From Zunongwangia pacifica (GTDB lineage: Bacteria; Bacteroidota; Bacteroidia; Flavobacteriales; Flavobacteriaceae), in assembly GCF_023499215.1 (NCBI RefSeq), contig NZ_JAKHSK010000002.1:186001-250000 (forward strand): 64,000 bases of DNA, given 5' to 3'. Of this stretch, positions 17,892 to 26,234 are shown piece by piece. Under the pieces are notes generated by a model. It searched no databases. It was not told the origin of the DNA and worked only from the letters and a program-made list of their open reading frames with translations. Every line of letters begins with the position of its first letter. Within the stretch, counting starts at the first letter, position 1. The translations under genes were made by a program, and so were the position numbers.

Positions 17892-19571
17892 ATGGCTGAA
17901 GAAAAGAAGTCTCTAAATTTTATTGAGCAAATTATAGAAGAAGATTTAAAAGCAGATTATAAAAAGGAAAAATTGATGTTTCGTTTTCCTCCAGAACCTA
18001 ATGGTTATCTGCATATTGGACATGCTTCTTCGATTTGTTTAAATTTTGGTTTGGGAGAAAAATATGATGCTCCTGTAAATTTAAGATTCGACGATACCAA
18101 TCCTATAAAAGAAGAACGGGAATTTGTTGAAGCAATTAAGAGAGATGTGGCATGGCTTGGTTTTAAATGGGCCAAAGAATGCTATGCTTCAGATTATTTT
18201 CAGCAGTTATATGATTGGGCAGTAGAAATGATTAAAAATGGAGATGCCTATGTTGATAGTCAGTCTTCTGAAGCTATTGCAGAGCAAAAAGGGACGCCAA
18301 CCCAACCCGGTACAGAAAGTCCTTATAGGAACCGGAGCGTAGAGGAGAATTTAGATTTGTTCGAACAAATGAAGAATGGAGAAACTCCTGAAGGTGCTCA
18401 CGTGCTTCGTGCGAAAATAGATATGGGCAGTGGTAATATGTTAATGCGGGATCCTATTATGTATCGATGCGTACATAAACCACATCACCGTACAGAAGGC
18501 GAATGGAAAATTTACCCAATGTACGATTGGGCACACGGGGAAAGTGATTTTATAGAGCAGGTTTCTCATTCGTTTTGTACACTAGAGTTTTTACCACACA
18601 GAGAGTTATATAACTGGTTTATTGCCAAGGTGAGTAAACCGGGAGAGTTTATCCCAAAACAGCGTGAATTTGCACGTAGAAATCTTAGCCATACGGTAGT
18701 AAGTAAACGAAAACTGGCACAGCTGGTAGAAAAAGGGATTGTAGCATCATGGGATGATCCCAGAATGCCAACGATCTCTGGCTTAAGAAGACGAGGTTAT
18801 ACTCCTGCGGCTATTAAAAATTTTGCCGATTCTATTGGTGTAGGAAAGCGTGAAAATATGATAGATGTTGCCCATTTAGAATTTTGTGCACGCGAAGATT
18901 TAAATAAAATTGCTCCACGGGTAATGGGAGTGCTAGATCCTGTTAAACTGGTAATCACAAATTATCCTGAGGGAGAGGAAGAGTGGCTAGAAGCTGAAAA
19001 TAATCCCGAAGATGAATCGGCAGGAACAAGACAGGTTCCTTTTTCAAAAGAATTGTATATTGAACGGGAAGATTTTAAAGAAAGCGCCAACCGAAAATTC
19101 TTCAGATTAACTTTAGGAAAAGAAGTACGATTGAAGAATGCTTACATTATTAAAGGGGAAGATGCAGTTAAGGATGAAGACGGAAATATTACCGAAATAC
19201 ATTGTACTTACGATCCTAAAAGTAAAAGTGGTAGTGGTACTGAGGAGTCTTTAAGAAAGGTAAAGGGTACATTGCATTGGGTTTCCATAAAACATGCCTT
19301 AAAAGCAGAAGTTAGGCTTTACGATCGCTTGTTTACAGAAGAAGCTCCCGATGGAGTTAAGGATAGGGATTTTCTTGAATTTGTAAATCCAAATTCGTTA
19401 AATACCATTACTGGTTTTGTGGAACCAAGTTTAAGTACCGCTGAAGAATTAGATAAATTCCAGTTTCAGAGAATAGGTTACTTCTGTATCGATAGGGATA
19501 GTACTAAAGATCATTTGGTTTTTAATAGAACGGTAGGCTTAAGGGATAGTTGGGCCAAAATGCAAAAGTAA
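17892..19571 (+). CDS. glnS: Glutamine--tRNA ligase
   Basis: A 559-residue class I aminoacyl-tRNA synthetase that charges tRNA-Gln. The ATP-binding signatures are H41-I-G-H44 (in PPEPNGYLHIGHA) and V270-S-K-R273 (VVSKRKL, the family's KMSKS variant). The anticodon-binding beta-barrel half (residues about 340-559) includes SKELYIEREDFKE and VRLYDRLFTEE. PPEPNGYLHIGHA separates it from glutamyl-tRNA synthetases. Its presence implies direct charging of tRNA-Gln. Confidence 0.96.
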   Translation: MAEEKKSLNFIEQIIEEDLKADYKKEKLMFRFPPEPNGYLHIGHASSICLNFGLGEKYDAPVNLRFDDTNPIKEEREFVEAIKRDVAWLGFKWAKECYASDYFQQLYDWAVEMIKNGDAYVDSQSSEAIAEQKGTPTQPGTESPYRNRSVEENLDLFEQMKNGETPEGAHVLRAKIDMGSGNMLMRDPIMYRCVHKPHHRTEGEWKIYPMYDWAHGESDFIEQVSHSFCTLEFLPHRELYNWFIAKVSKPGEFIPKQREFARRNLSHTVVSKRKLAQLVEKGIVASWDDPRMPTISGLRRRGYTPAAIKNFADSIGVGKRENMIDVAHLEFCAREDLNKIAPRVMGVLDPVKLVITNYPEGEEEWLEAENNPEDESAGTRQVPFSKELYIEREDFKESANRKFFRLTLGKEVRLKNAYIIKGEDAVKDEDGNITEIHCTYDPKSKSGSGTEESLRKVKGTLHWVSIKHALKAEVRLYDRLFTEEAPDGVKDRDFLEFVNPNSLNTITGFVEPSLSTAEELDKFQFQRIGYFCIDRDSTKDHLVFNRTVGLRDSWAKMQK

Positions 19572-19701
19572 ATTTTTAGATAAGTGCTTGTTTAAGAATA
19601 TTTTAGTATTGCTAAAATACATATTAACCGGTTATTAACAGGGCCTAACCTGTTGATGCCGTATATTTGATAGAAAGTATTAATCAAAAACTAAATTTAT
19701 T

Positions 19702-20076
19702 ATGGCAAATACAGGAAGCACATTGTTAGCATTGGTAACCGGCGCAGCTATTGGAGCTGGAATCGGATTATTATATGCTCCCGATAAAGGTGAAAAAACC
19801 AGAAAGAAACTTAAGAAAGATGCCTTGGATGCGCAGGATCGTTTCAATAAAAAATATAATGAAACAGCGTCTAATCTTACTGAGAAAGCGAAAAAGGCAA
19901 AATTGGACTTTGAAGAAAGATTAGAAGAAACACTTTCTAATGCCAGTCACAAAGCAGATGATATCCTTTCTGCAATGGAATCTAAATTAGAAGAATTAAG
20001 AAAGCAAAACGCGAAGTTACAAAAGGAAGTAAAGAAGGAAGAAGCAGAAACTAAAGCGAATAAAGTAGTGGTATAA
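19702..20076 (+). CDS. YtxH domain-containing protein
   Basis: A 124-residue protein. A glycine-rich hydrophobic N-terminus (LLALVTGAAIGAGIGLLYAPDKGEKTRKKLKK) is the YtxH signature. A long charged, helical tail follows (residues about 35-124) with coiled-coil character. YtxH proteins are small membrane-associated stress proteins of unclear role. It leads a three-gene unit with the holin-like and DUF6327-like genes (gaps of 5 and 0 bp), a set often seen together in Flavobacteriia. Confidence 0.85.
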   Translation: MANTGSTLLALVTGAAIGAGIGLLYAPDKGEKTRKKLKKDALDAQDRFNKKYNETASNLTEKAKKAKLDFEERLEETLSNASHKADDILSAMESKLEELRKQNAKLQKEVKKEEAETKANKVVV

Positions 20077-20081
20077 TATTT

Positions 20082-20438
20082 ATGGCGTTTGAAAAACTAA
20101 GTAATAGTATTGACGAACTTAATGATAACGTTAAGGCATTTACGCATAGTAATGCCGAATATTATAAGCTTTTAATATTTAAACAAACAACAAAATCAGC
20201 AATATCGCTGATTAAGTTTTTAATTGTCGCTTTTGCGCTTAGCACAGCCCTTGCATTTATATCTTTGGGTATTGCATTTGCCATTAGCGCAGCTTTAGAT
20301 GAGCCATCTGCTGGATTTTTTATAGTTGGTGTTTTTTATTTAATTCTTATTGTTTTGTTTGTAATTTTTGGTAAAAAGCCGCTAACTACGTTTATGCTAA
20401 AAAAGTTCTCCAACGAGATTTTTAATGAAAATGACTAG
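20082..20438 (+). CDS. Small membrane protein, holin-like (DUF1469/Holin-X type)
   Basis: A 118-residue protein with a polar N-terminal helix (about 1-40) and two strong transmembrane helices (about 46-70 and 78-103) joined by a short loop. This pattern resembles the 'phage holin family'/Holin-X small membrane proteins that accompany YtxH genes in Bacteroidota. There is no phage context, so I take it as a cell-envelope protein and not a lysis protein. Function unknown. Confidence 0.6.
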   Translation: MAFEKLSNSIDELNDNVKAFTHSNAEYYKLLIFKQTTKSAISLIKFLIVAFALSTALAFISLGIAFAISAALDEPSAGFFIVGVFYLILIVLFVIFGKKPLTTFMLKKFSNEIFNEND

Positions 20439-20669
20439 ATGAAACAGTATACAAGTTTTGAGGAAATAGACAGGGATTTAAAAATTTTAAAACTTCAGGC
20501 ACAAATTGATAAGGAGGAAATAAAACTTACCTTAGAAGAAGTTAAGGATTCTTTATCTCCTATTCGCGTAGTAGGAAATGCCCTTGGCGCAATAATGCAA
20601 AAAGCAATTGTTTTAAAGGCAGTAGCGAAGATATTTGGAGTAAAACGTGTAGTAACTTCATCTAAGTAA
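20439..20669 (+). CDS. DUF6327-like small protein
   Basis: A 76-residue protein (MKQYTSFEEIDRDLKILKLQ...) made of an amphipathic charged helix and a hydrophobic segment near residues 45-65, ending in a basic tail. I recognise it as like DUF6327, usually the third member of YtxH/holin-like triads. Its ATG follows the upstream stop codon with no gap. Function unknown. Confidence 0.6.
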   Translation: MKQYTSFEEIDRDLKILKLQAQIDKEEIKLTLEEVKDSLSPIRVVGNALGAIMQKAIVLKAVAKIFGVKRVVTSSK

Positions 20670-20697
20670 AGAAACTCGCTTAAAAGATATTAAAAAG

Positions 20698-20825
20698 AGG
20701 CTGTCTAAAAACATCCAAAAACGTCATTCTGAACTTGTTTCAGAATCTCATCTCATTGATTTAAAAATCGTTATGAGAACCTGAAACAAGTTCAGGTTGA
20801 CTAAAATTGAGTTTTTAGACAGCCT
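20698..20825. repeat. Nested inverted-repeat element with 15-bp terminal repeats
   Basis: Outer arms AGGCTGTCTAAAAAC (20698-20712) and GTTTTTAGACAGCCT (20811-20825) are perfect complements. Inside lies a second inverted repeat at 20723-20801, GTCATTCTGAACTTG... facing ...CAAGTTCAGGTTGAC, of the same family as 5543-5657. It fills the gap between the convergent DUF6327 and gltX genes and could stop transcription from both sides. The outer ends look like terminal repeats of a small non-autonomous element. No transposase and no clear target duplication are seen. Confidence 0.75.
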
Positions 20826-20853
20826 ATTTATTTTTGCTAAAAATATCAGAATT

Positions 20854-22371
20854 TTAACCTAGCGTTTCCACGGCTGTTCTAATTCTATCTATAGTTTCTT
20901 TTTTTCCGATAGCTTCAGAAATTTCAAAAAGATCTGCTCCCTGTAAAGAGCCTACCAGAGAAATTCGGTAAGGTTGCATCACTTTTCCAAAACCTATTTC
21001 TTTAGAGGTGATCCAGGACTTTACTTTTTCAGCAATTATTTCTGCCTTAAAATCTTCAATCTTTTCTAATATTTCTATCAGTTCGGTCATAAGGCTATTG
21101 GTATCGTCTTTCCAGGCCTTTTTGGTATTTTTAGGATCGTATGAAGTAGGGGAGGTGAAAAAATAAAATCCCTGCTCCCAAATATCTTCAATAAAAACGG
21201 CTCTTTCTTTTACCAGTTCCACTACATGTTGTGCGTATTCTTTGGTAGCTTCAAGTTCTTTTTGCTTTAAGATTTCTAAAAATTCTTCAGCTATAACTTC
21301 ATTATCTGCCTCTTGTAAATAGTGCTGTTGGAACCATTTGGTTTTTTCAGGATCAAATTTCGCTCCGCCTTTATGTACTCTTTTAAGATCAAAAGCTTCA
21401 GCTAATTCGGCTAAGGAAAAGAATTCCTGTTCAGTTCCCGGGTTCCATCCTAAGAAAGCTAACATGTTGGTAACCGCTTCAGGAAAATAACCATCTTCAC
21501 GATATCCGGCCGAAATTTCTCCGCTTTCAGGATCTTTCCATTCTAAAGGAAACACAGGGAATCCCAATTTATCACCATCACGTTTACTTAATTTTCCTTT
21601 ACCCTGTGGTTTTAAAATAAGTGGTAAATGTGCAAATTTTGGGGCATCCCATCCAAAAGCACGGTATAGCATAAAGTGTAACGCTAAAGAAGGCAGCCAT
21701 TCTTCACCACGAATGACGTGTGAGATTTTCATTAAATGATCATCTACAATATTCGCTAAGTGATAGGTTGGCATCCCGTCACTTTTGTATAAAACTTTAT
21801 CGTCAAGGATATTGGTATCGATCTCCATATTTCCTCTAATTTCATCTGAAATTTTTAGAATTTCGTCTTTAGGAGATTTAAAACGCACTACATAATGTTC
21901 GCCATTTTCAATCCTTTTTTTAACTTCTTCTTGCGGTAAGGCTAAAGAATTATCCAGTTTTTCCCGGTTATGCCAGTTGTATATAAAAGTTTTACCTTCA
22001 ACTTCGTGAGATTTTCGATGCTTATCTAAATCTTCAGCACTATCAAAAGCGTAATAAGCATTTCCACTTTCAATTAATTTATCGGCATAGGCTTTATAAA
22101 GGTTTTTGCGCTCGCTTTGGCGATAAGGACCGCAGTCTTTTTCTTTACCCGGGCCTTCATCAAAAGGAATGTTACACCAGTTTAAAGAATCTATGATATA
22201 TTGCTCTGCTCCTTCAACATACCTGTTTTGGTCGGTATCTTCTATTCTTAAAATAAAATCACCGCCATGTTTTTTAGCAAACAGATAGTTGTATAAAGCT
22301 GTTCTTACTCCGCCAATGTGTAAAGGCCCTGTAGGGCTGGGTGCAAATCTTACGCGTACGTTAGAAGACAT
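20854..22371 (-). CDS. gltX: Glutamate--tRNA ligase
   Basis: A 505-residue class I synthetase charging tRNA-Glu. The signatures are H18-I-G-G21 in APSPTGPLHIGGVRTALYN and KLSKRDGDK. The start is set at 22371 (MSSNVRVRFAPSP). An in-frame ATG at 22416 would add 15 residues, but a TAnnTTTG promoter element lies inside that extension (22392-22399), so the shorter start is favoured. With glnS in the same window, the discriminating GluRS/GlnRS pair is complete. Transcription converges on the repeat element at 20698-20825. Confidence 0.95.
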   Translation of the reverse strand: MSSNVRVRFAPSPTGPLHIGGVRTALYNYLFAKKHGGDFILRIEDTDQNRYVEGAEQYIIDSLNWCNIPFDEGPGKEKDCGPYRQSERKNLYKAYADKLIESGNAYYAFDSAEDLDKHRKSHEVEGKTFIYNWHNREKLDNSLALPQEEVKKRIENGEHYVVRFKSPKDEILKISDEIRGNMEIDTNILDDKVLYKSDGMPTYHLANIVDDHLMKISHVIRGEEWLPSLALHFMLYRAFGWDAPKFAHLPLILKPQGKGKLSKRDGDKLGFPVFPLEWKDPESGEISAGYREDGYFPEAVTNMLAFLGWNPGTEQEFFSLAELAEAFDLKRVHKGGAKFDPEKTKWFQQHYLQEADNEVIAEEFLEILKQKELEATKEYAQHVVELVKERAVFIEDIWEQGFYFFTSPTSYDPKNTKKAWKDDTNSLMTELIEILEKIEDFKAEIIAEKVKSWITSKEIGFGKVMQPYRISLVGSLQGADLFEISEAIGKKETIDRIRTAVETLG

Positions 22372-22391
22372 AAATGGTTTTATTTTTGTAG

Positions 22392-22399
22392 CAAAGATA
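22392..22399 (-). promoter_or_regulatory. -7 element of gltX promoter
   Basis: TATCTTTG on the minus strand, 21 bp before the ATG at 22371. It decides the gltX start. Confidence 0.6.
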
Positions 22400-22489
22400 C
22401 AACCTAAATGATGCAATCCTAAAATATGCGAGTAATCCGTTTGCTAATTTTCCATTTTTTAGTGTGCTATTATTTATGGGGAATATTAA

Positions 22490-22577
22490 TTACATTTAGA
22501 CAAATCAATTAGAAAAAGAAGACCTTGCACATTTAAGCGAAAGTCTGGTTTAATTGATGGCTTTTTCTTTTTTAATT
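22490..22577 (+). promoter_or_regulatory. Structured leader before the DUF4175 gene
   Basis: TACATTTA at 22491-22498 is one base off the -7 consensus. Downstream, ATCAATTA (22504-22511) can pair with TAATTGAT (22551-22558) around AGAC/GTCT, followed by TTTTTCTTTTTT: a terminator-like fold. Alternatively AATTAGAAAAAGAA (22507-22520) can pair with the T-rich strand 22562-22577. The two folds exclude each other. All pairing is AU-rich and judged by eye. Confidence 0.3.
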
Positions 22578-22611
22578 AATCCTAAAAATAGGTAAACTGA
22601 AGACGAATTTT

Positions 22612-25600
22612 ATGGCAGAATTTGAAGCAATTAAAAACCAATTACAATCTTTTATCAGGAAATATCAATTAAATCTTCTGATTAAGGGCTTTGCTTTATT
22701 TGTCTTATTTGGACTTTTATTTTTCCTCATAATATTGGTTGGTGAAAATTATATTTGGTTTAGTTCTAATATTCGATTCATTCTTTTTCTTTCTTTTATT
22801 TTGGTTGAAACCGGCTTGTTAATTTTCTTAATCGGTTTACCACTTTTCAAGGTTTTAAATCTTAATAGTGCCATTTCAGATAAAGAAGCAGCAGTACGAA
22901 TAGGAGAGTATTTTCCTGAAATTGATGATCGTTTGCTCAATCTTATCGAATTAAAAAAGCAAGGAAATTCTGAATTCCTTGAAGCAGCTATTCGCCAAAA
23001 ATCGGCTGAATTGAAGTTTTACAAATTTAGCAATGCAGTAAATTTTGGTGAATTTCGAAATTATATGTTAGCAGCATTTATCCCAATATTATTAATTCTT
23101 GCTTTTATAATTAGTGGAAGAGGGGAGTGGTTATTTAATTCTTTTAAGCGAATTAAAAATTATGATCAGGTTTATGAAAAGCCGGCACCTTTTAGTTTTG
23201 TTTTAAATGTAGATGATTTAGAGGTTATTGAAGGAGATGATTTTTTACTGGCGGTGGAGGTGCTTGGTAATGAAATCCCTGAAAATGTAAAGATTTTGGT
23301 TGGTGACGATGCCTATTTTATGAAGCAGTCGGCTCCTGGTCATTTTAGCTATGTTTTTAAAAACCTTTCTGAAAATCAGGAATTTACGTTAAAATCTAAT
23401 AATATAAGCTCTAAAACTTATAATCTGAAAGTTGTTCCGGTACCAAAATTGATTAATTTTAGTATCGATATCGTTTATCCTGATTATTTAAAACGTGATC
23501 CAGATCGTATTACGGGGGATGGTAATTTAAGTGTTCCTGAAGGAACGTCTTTAAAATGGAATTTTGAGCATAGAAATACTAATGTTGTTAATCTTCAATT
23601 CCCTGATACTTTACTGGAGGTTCAAAGGGAATATAGAAACGCTTTTAATCAATCTACCGATTATAGGATATCAACTTCAAATTCGTATTTAAAATATTAT
23701 GAGCCGTTATCTTTTCAACTCCAAATTATTAAGGATAAATCTCCAAGTATCGAAGTAGAGGAAAAGATAGATTCTTTGGATATTTCAAAAAAGCTGTATG
23801 CTGGCAAACTGAGCGATGATTACGGGATTTCTAATTTGCTTTTGCGTTATCGTAAAGTAGGAGAAGATAAATTCAACGCAAAACCAATTTATTTTAATAA
23901 AGGAACTGTAAGTCGATTTTATGCTTCTTTTCCTGGAGAGTTACAATTACAGGAAGGCAGTAATTATGAATATTTTTTTCAGGTATTTGATAACGATGCG
24001 GTGAATGGCGTAAAGTCAAGTTCCTCGCAATATTTTACGTATTACAAAAATACTTCCGAAGAAATTAATGACCAAAACCTGCAAGATCAAGAAGAAAATA
24101 TCGATAATTTGTCTAAAGAATTGGACAAGTTTAAACAAGAAGATCGATTAAATAATTTGTTGAATGATGAATTGGAAAACAAAGAATTTAATTATGAGCA
24201 AAAGCAAAAGTTAGAATCTTTTATCAAATCACAGGAGCGTGAAAATGAATCGATGGAAAAGTTTTCGAAAAACTTTAAAGATAAATTAGACAGTGCAGAT
24301 CCTAAAGATGATGATGCTAACCATTTAAAAGAACGGCTTGAAAATGCTGAGGAGAAACTGAAGGATAATAAAAAGCTTTTGGACGAATTAAAAGAATATT
24401 CTGATAAAATTGAGAACGACAATTTGCAGCGTAAGTTGGAGAATTTATCGAAAAACAAAAACGCTTCTAAGCGTAGTTTGGAGCAGTTAGTAGAACTGAC
24501 GAAGCAATACTATGTAGAACAGAAGTACAATCAATTAGTGGATAAGCTGGATAATTTAGGTAATGAACAAAAAGAGCTTGATAAAATCGGAAAATCCCAA
24601 GAGGATATTAACGATAAATTTGATGAAATTCAAAAAGAATTAAATCAATTAGATAAAAAGAATAGGGAGTTAAAACGTCCAAAATCATTAAAGAGAGATA
24701 AACAGGCTGAAAAAGAAATTGAGCAGGATTTAGAAAATTTAAACTCAGATGATGAGAAATCAGATGATTCAAATAAGAAATCGGATCAGCAAAAAGTAGG
24801 GCAAAAAATGAAGGATCTTGCCGAGAAAATGAAAAGAAATTCTGCGAATATGGAAATGCAAACTTTAAAAGGGGATATAGAGGCGTTAAGAAAAGTATTG
24901 GACAATTTGGTTATTTTTTCTTTTGAGCAAGAGAAATTGATGAATGAATTTGCTGAAATTAGTACGGACAATCCTGGATTTTCTTCAAACCTTAAAGAGC
25001 AATATGTGCTAAAGGAAAATTTTGAGCATATCGATGATAGTTTATTTACTTTAGGATTGAATAATGAATTTATAGCTGAAAAGGTTTTTGAGTTTTTAGA
25101 ACGCGTTTCATTTAATCTCAACAATTCTTTGAAGGAGCTTGCCGATGTTCGGTTATCTAAGGCCATATCTTCACAGCAATATACCATTACGGGAGCTAAT
25201 GATTTGGCGGTTCTATTAGATGATATTTTGAAGAATATGAATCAGCAAATGAATTCTTCGGGTAGTGGAGGAGAAGGTTCAGGACCGCAATTGCAAGACA
25301 TTATTCAAAAGCAAAAGGAGCTAGGCGAACAGATGATGCAGCAAATGGGGGATAAGAAAAATGAAACCCAGCAGCAAACGGAAGAAGGGGAGCAGTCGAA
25401 ATTATTTGAAATATATAAACAGCAGGAACAGATAAGGAAAAATTTACAGAAGATCCTGAAGGAAAATGGTATGGATCTTCAGGAATTAAATGAAGATTAT
25501 GATAAGCTGGAAAAAGATATTTTAAACAATGAAATTCATCAAAATTCGTTGCAAACTTTAGATAGGATTCATCAAAAAATGTTGGATCTAAAGCAATCTT

Positions 25601-25785
25601 TAAACGAAAAAGGAGAGCGGGAGGAAAGGGAAAGTGAAACAAATATGCGTGATTTTGATAATCAGTCATCTAAAGTGGATATTGATATTAAAGATTATTT
25701 TAATACTATTGAAATTTTAGATAGACAAGCATTACCTTTGCGGCCCAATTTGAAGCAACGCGTTAATACGTATTTTAATGATTAA
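22612..25785 (+). CDS. Large membrane-anchored coiled-coil protein (DUF4175 family)
   Basis: A 1057-residue protein with an N-terminal membrane part: helices near 21-45, 57-80 and 149-167. A beta-rich region follows (about 190-480, FSFVLNVDDLEVIEGDDFLLAVEV). Residues about 495-780 are very long, lysine/glutamate-rich coiled coil, followed by a helical Gln-rich region around 860-960 (GGEGSGPQLQDIIQKQKELGEQMMQQMG). This is the layout of DUF4175 proteins found throughout Bacteroidota; the role is unknown. It heads an apparent operon with ybeY (8-bp overlap) and mnmG. Confidence 0.75.
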   Translation: MAEFEAIKNQLQSFIRKYQLNLLIKGFALFVLFGLLFFLIILVGENYIWFSSNIRFILFLSFILVETGLLIFLIGLPLFKVLNLNSAISDKEAAVRIGEYFPEIDDRLLNLIELKKQGNSEFLEAAIRQKSAELKFYKFSNAVNFGEFRNYMLAAFIPILLILAFIISGRGEWLFNSFKRIKNYDQVYEKPAPFSFVLNVDDLEVIEGDDFLLAVEVLGNEIPENVKILVGDDAYFMKQSAPGHFSYVFKNLSENQEFTLKSNNISSKTYNLKVVPVPKLINFSIDIVYPDYLKRDPDRITGDGNLSVPEGTSLKWNFEHRNTNVVNLQFPDTLLEVQREYRNAFNQSTDYRISTSNSYLKYYEPLSFQLQIIKDKSPSIEVEEKIDSLDISKKLYAGKLSDDYGISNLLLRYRKVGEDKFNAKPIYFNKGTVSRFYASFPGELQLQEGSNYEYFFQVFDNDAVNGVKSSSSQYFTYYKNTSEEINDQNLQDQEENIDNLSKELDKFKQEDRLNNLLNDELENKEFNYEQKQKLESFIKSQERENESMEKFSKNFKDKLDSADPKDDDANHLKERLENAEEKLKDNKKLLDELKEYSDKIENDNLQRKLENLSKNKNASKRSLEQLVELTKQYYVEQKYNQLVDKLDNLGNEQKELDKIGKSQEDINDKFDEIQKELNQLDKKNRELKRPKSLKRDKQAEKEIEQDLENLNSDDEKSDDSNKKSDQQKVGQKMKDLAEKMKRNSANMEMQTLKGDIEALRKVLDNLVIFSFEQEKLMNEFAEISTDNPGFSSNLKEQYVLKENFEHIDDSLFTLGLNNEFIAEKVFEFLERVSFNLNNSLKELADVRLSKAISSQQYTITGANDLAVLLDDILKNMNQQMNSSGSGGEGSGPQLQDIIQKQKELGEQMMQQMGDKKNETQQQTEEGEQSKLFEIYKQQEQIRKNLQKILKENGMDLQELNEDYDKLEKDILNNEIHQNSLQTLDRIHQKMLDLKQSLNEKGEREERESETNMRDFDNQSSKVDIDIKDYFNTIEILDRQALPLRPNLKQRVNTYFND

Positions 25786-26218
25786 TCAAGACGGTATTAT
25801 TAATTTTTATTCTGAGAATGACTTTGCGTTAGCGCAGGAAGACATCTATAAAAAATGGATTGAACGTGTAATTTCTTCGGAAGGAAAACGACTAGGGGAG
25901 ATAAGTTATATTTTTTGTGATGATGAATATTTGTTAGACATCAATCAAAAATTTTTAGATCATGATACCTATACCGATATTATAAGTTTTGATGATTCTA
26001 TGGGTAATCTTTTAAACGGCGACATCTATATAAGTACGGAGAGGGTACGCGAAAATGCACAAGAATATAATGAAGATTTTGATACGGAATTAAAGAGAGT
26101 TTTAGTTCATGGCGTATTGCATTATTGCGGATATAAAGATAAATCTGAAGAAGATGCGGCTTTAATGCGTGAAAAAGAAAGTGAAAAAATTAAATTGTTC
26201 CACGTGGAACAATCTTAA
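25778..26218 (+). CDS. ybeY: Endoribonuclease YbeY (rRNA maturation)
   Basis: A 146-residue UPF0054 protein for 16S rRNA 3' maturation and ribosome quality control. The metal site is H111-G-V-L-H115-Y-C-G-Y-K-D. In E. coli a third His follows (H3xH5xH), but here that place is taken by K120/D121. As I recall, Bacteroidota homologues generally have CG-x-x-D-K here, so this is probably a phylum trait and not decay. Strand residues DIISFDD and GDIYISTERV fit the family. It overlaps the DUF4175 gene by 8 bp. Its last codons (KLFHVEQS) contain a parS-like palindrome. Confidence 0.9.
   Translation: MINQDGIINFYSENDFALAQEDIYKKWIERVISSEGKRLGEISYIFCDDEYLLDINQKFLDHDTYTDIISFDDSMGNLLNGDIYISTERVRENAQEYNEDFDTELKRVLVHGVLHYCGYKDKSEEDAALMREKESEKIKLFHVEQS
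26194..26213. promoter_or_regulatory. parS-like ParB-binding palindrome, site 1
   Basis: ATTGTTCCACGTGGAACAAT is a perfect 20-bp palindrome. Its 16-bp core (26196-26211) differs from the widespread parS consensus TGTTTCACGTGAAACA by one symmetric pair only (T:A to C:G in both arms). It lies inside the last codons of ybeY, 21 bp before the mnmG start. Confidence 0.7.
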
Positions 26219-26234
26219 AAAACGATACATTTTT

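Noticed and set aside
19626-19665. TTATTAACAGG/CCTGTT inverted repeat before the YtxH gene, as another DnaA box cluster
   Set aside because: Only one near-match box in a short spacer; more likely an operator or chance.
20082-20438. Phage holin, hence prophage remnant
   Set aside because: No phage genes are around; the gene is part of a YtxH/DUF6327-type set common in Flavobacteriia.
22372-22416. Fifteen-residue extension of gltX
   Set aside because: A TAnnTTTG promoter element lies inside it, and GltX proteins normally begin close to VRVRFAPSP.
26169-26234. Upstream extension of mnmG (MKKKVKKLNCSTWNNLKKRYIF)
   Set aside because: It overlaps ybeY and has no family counterpart. The ATG at 26235 begins the normal FAD-binding start.
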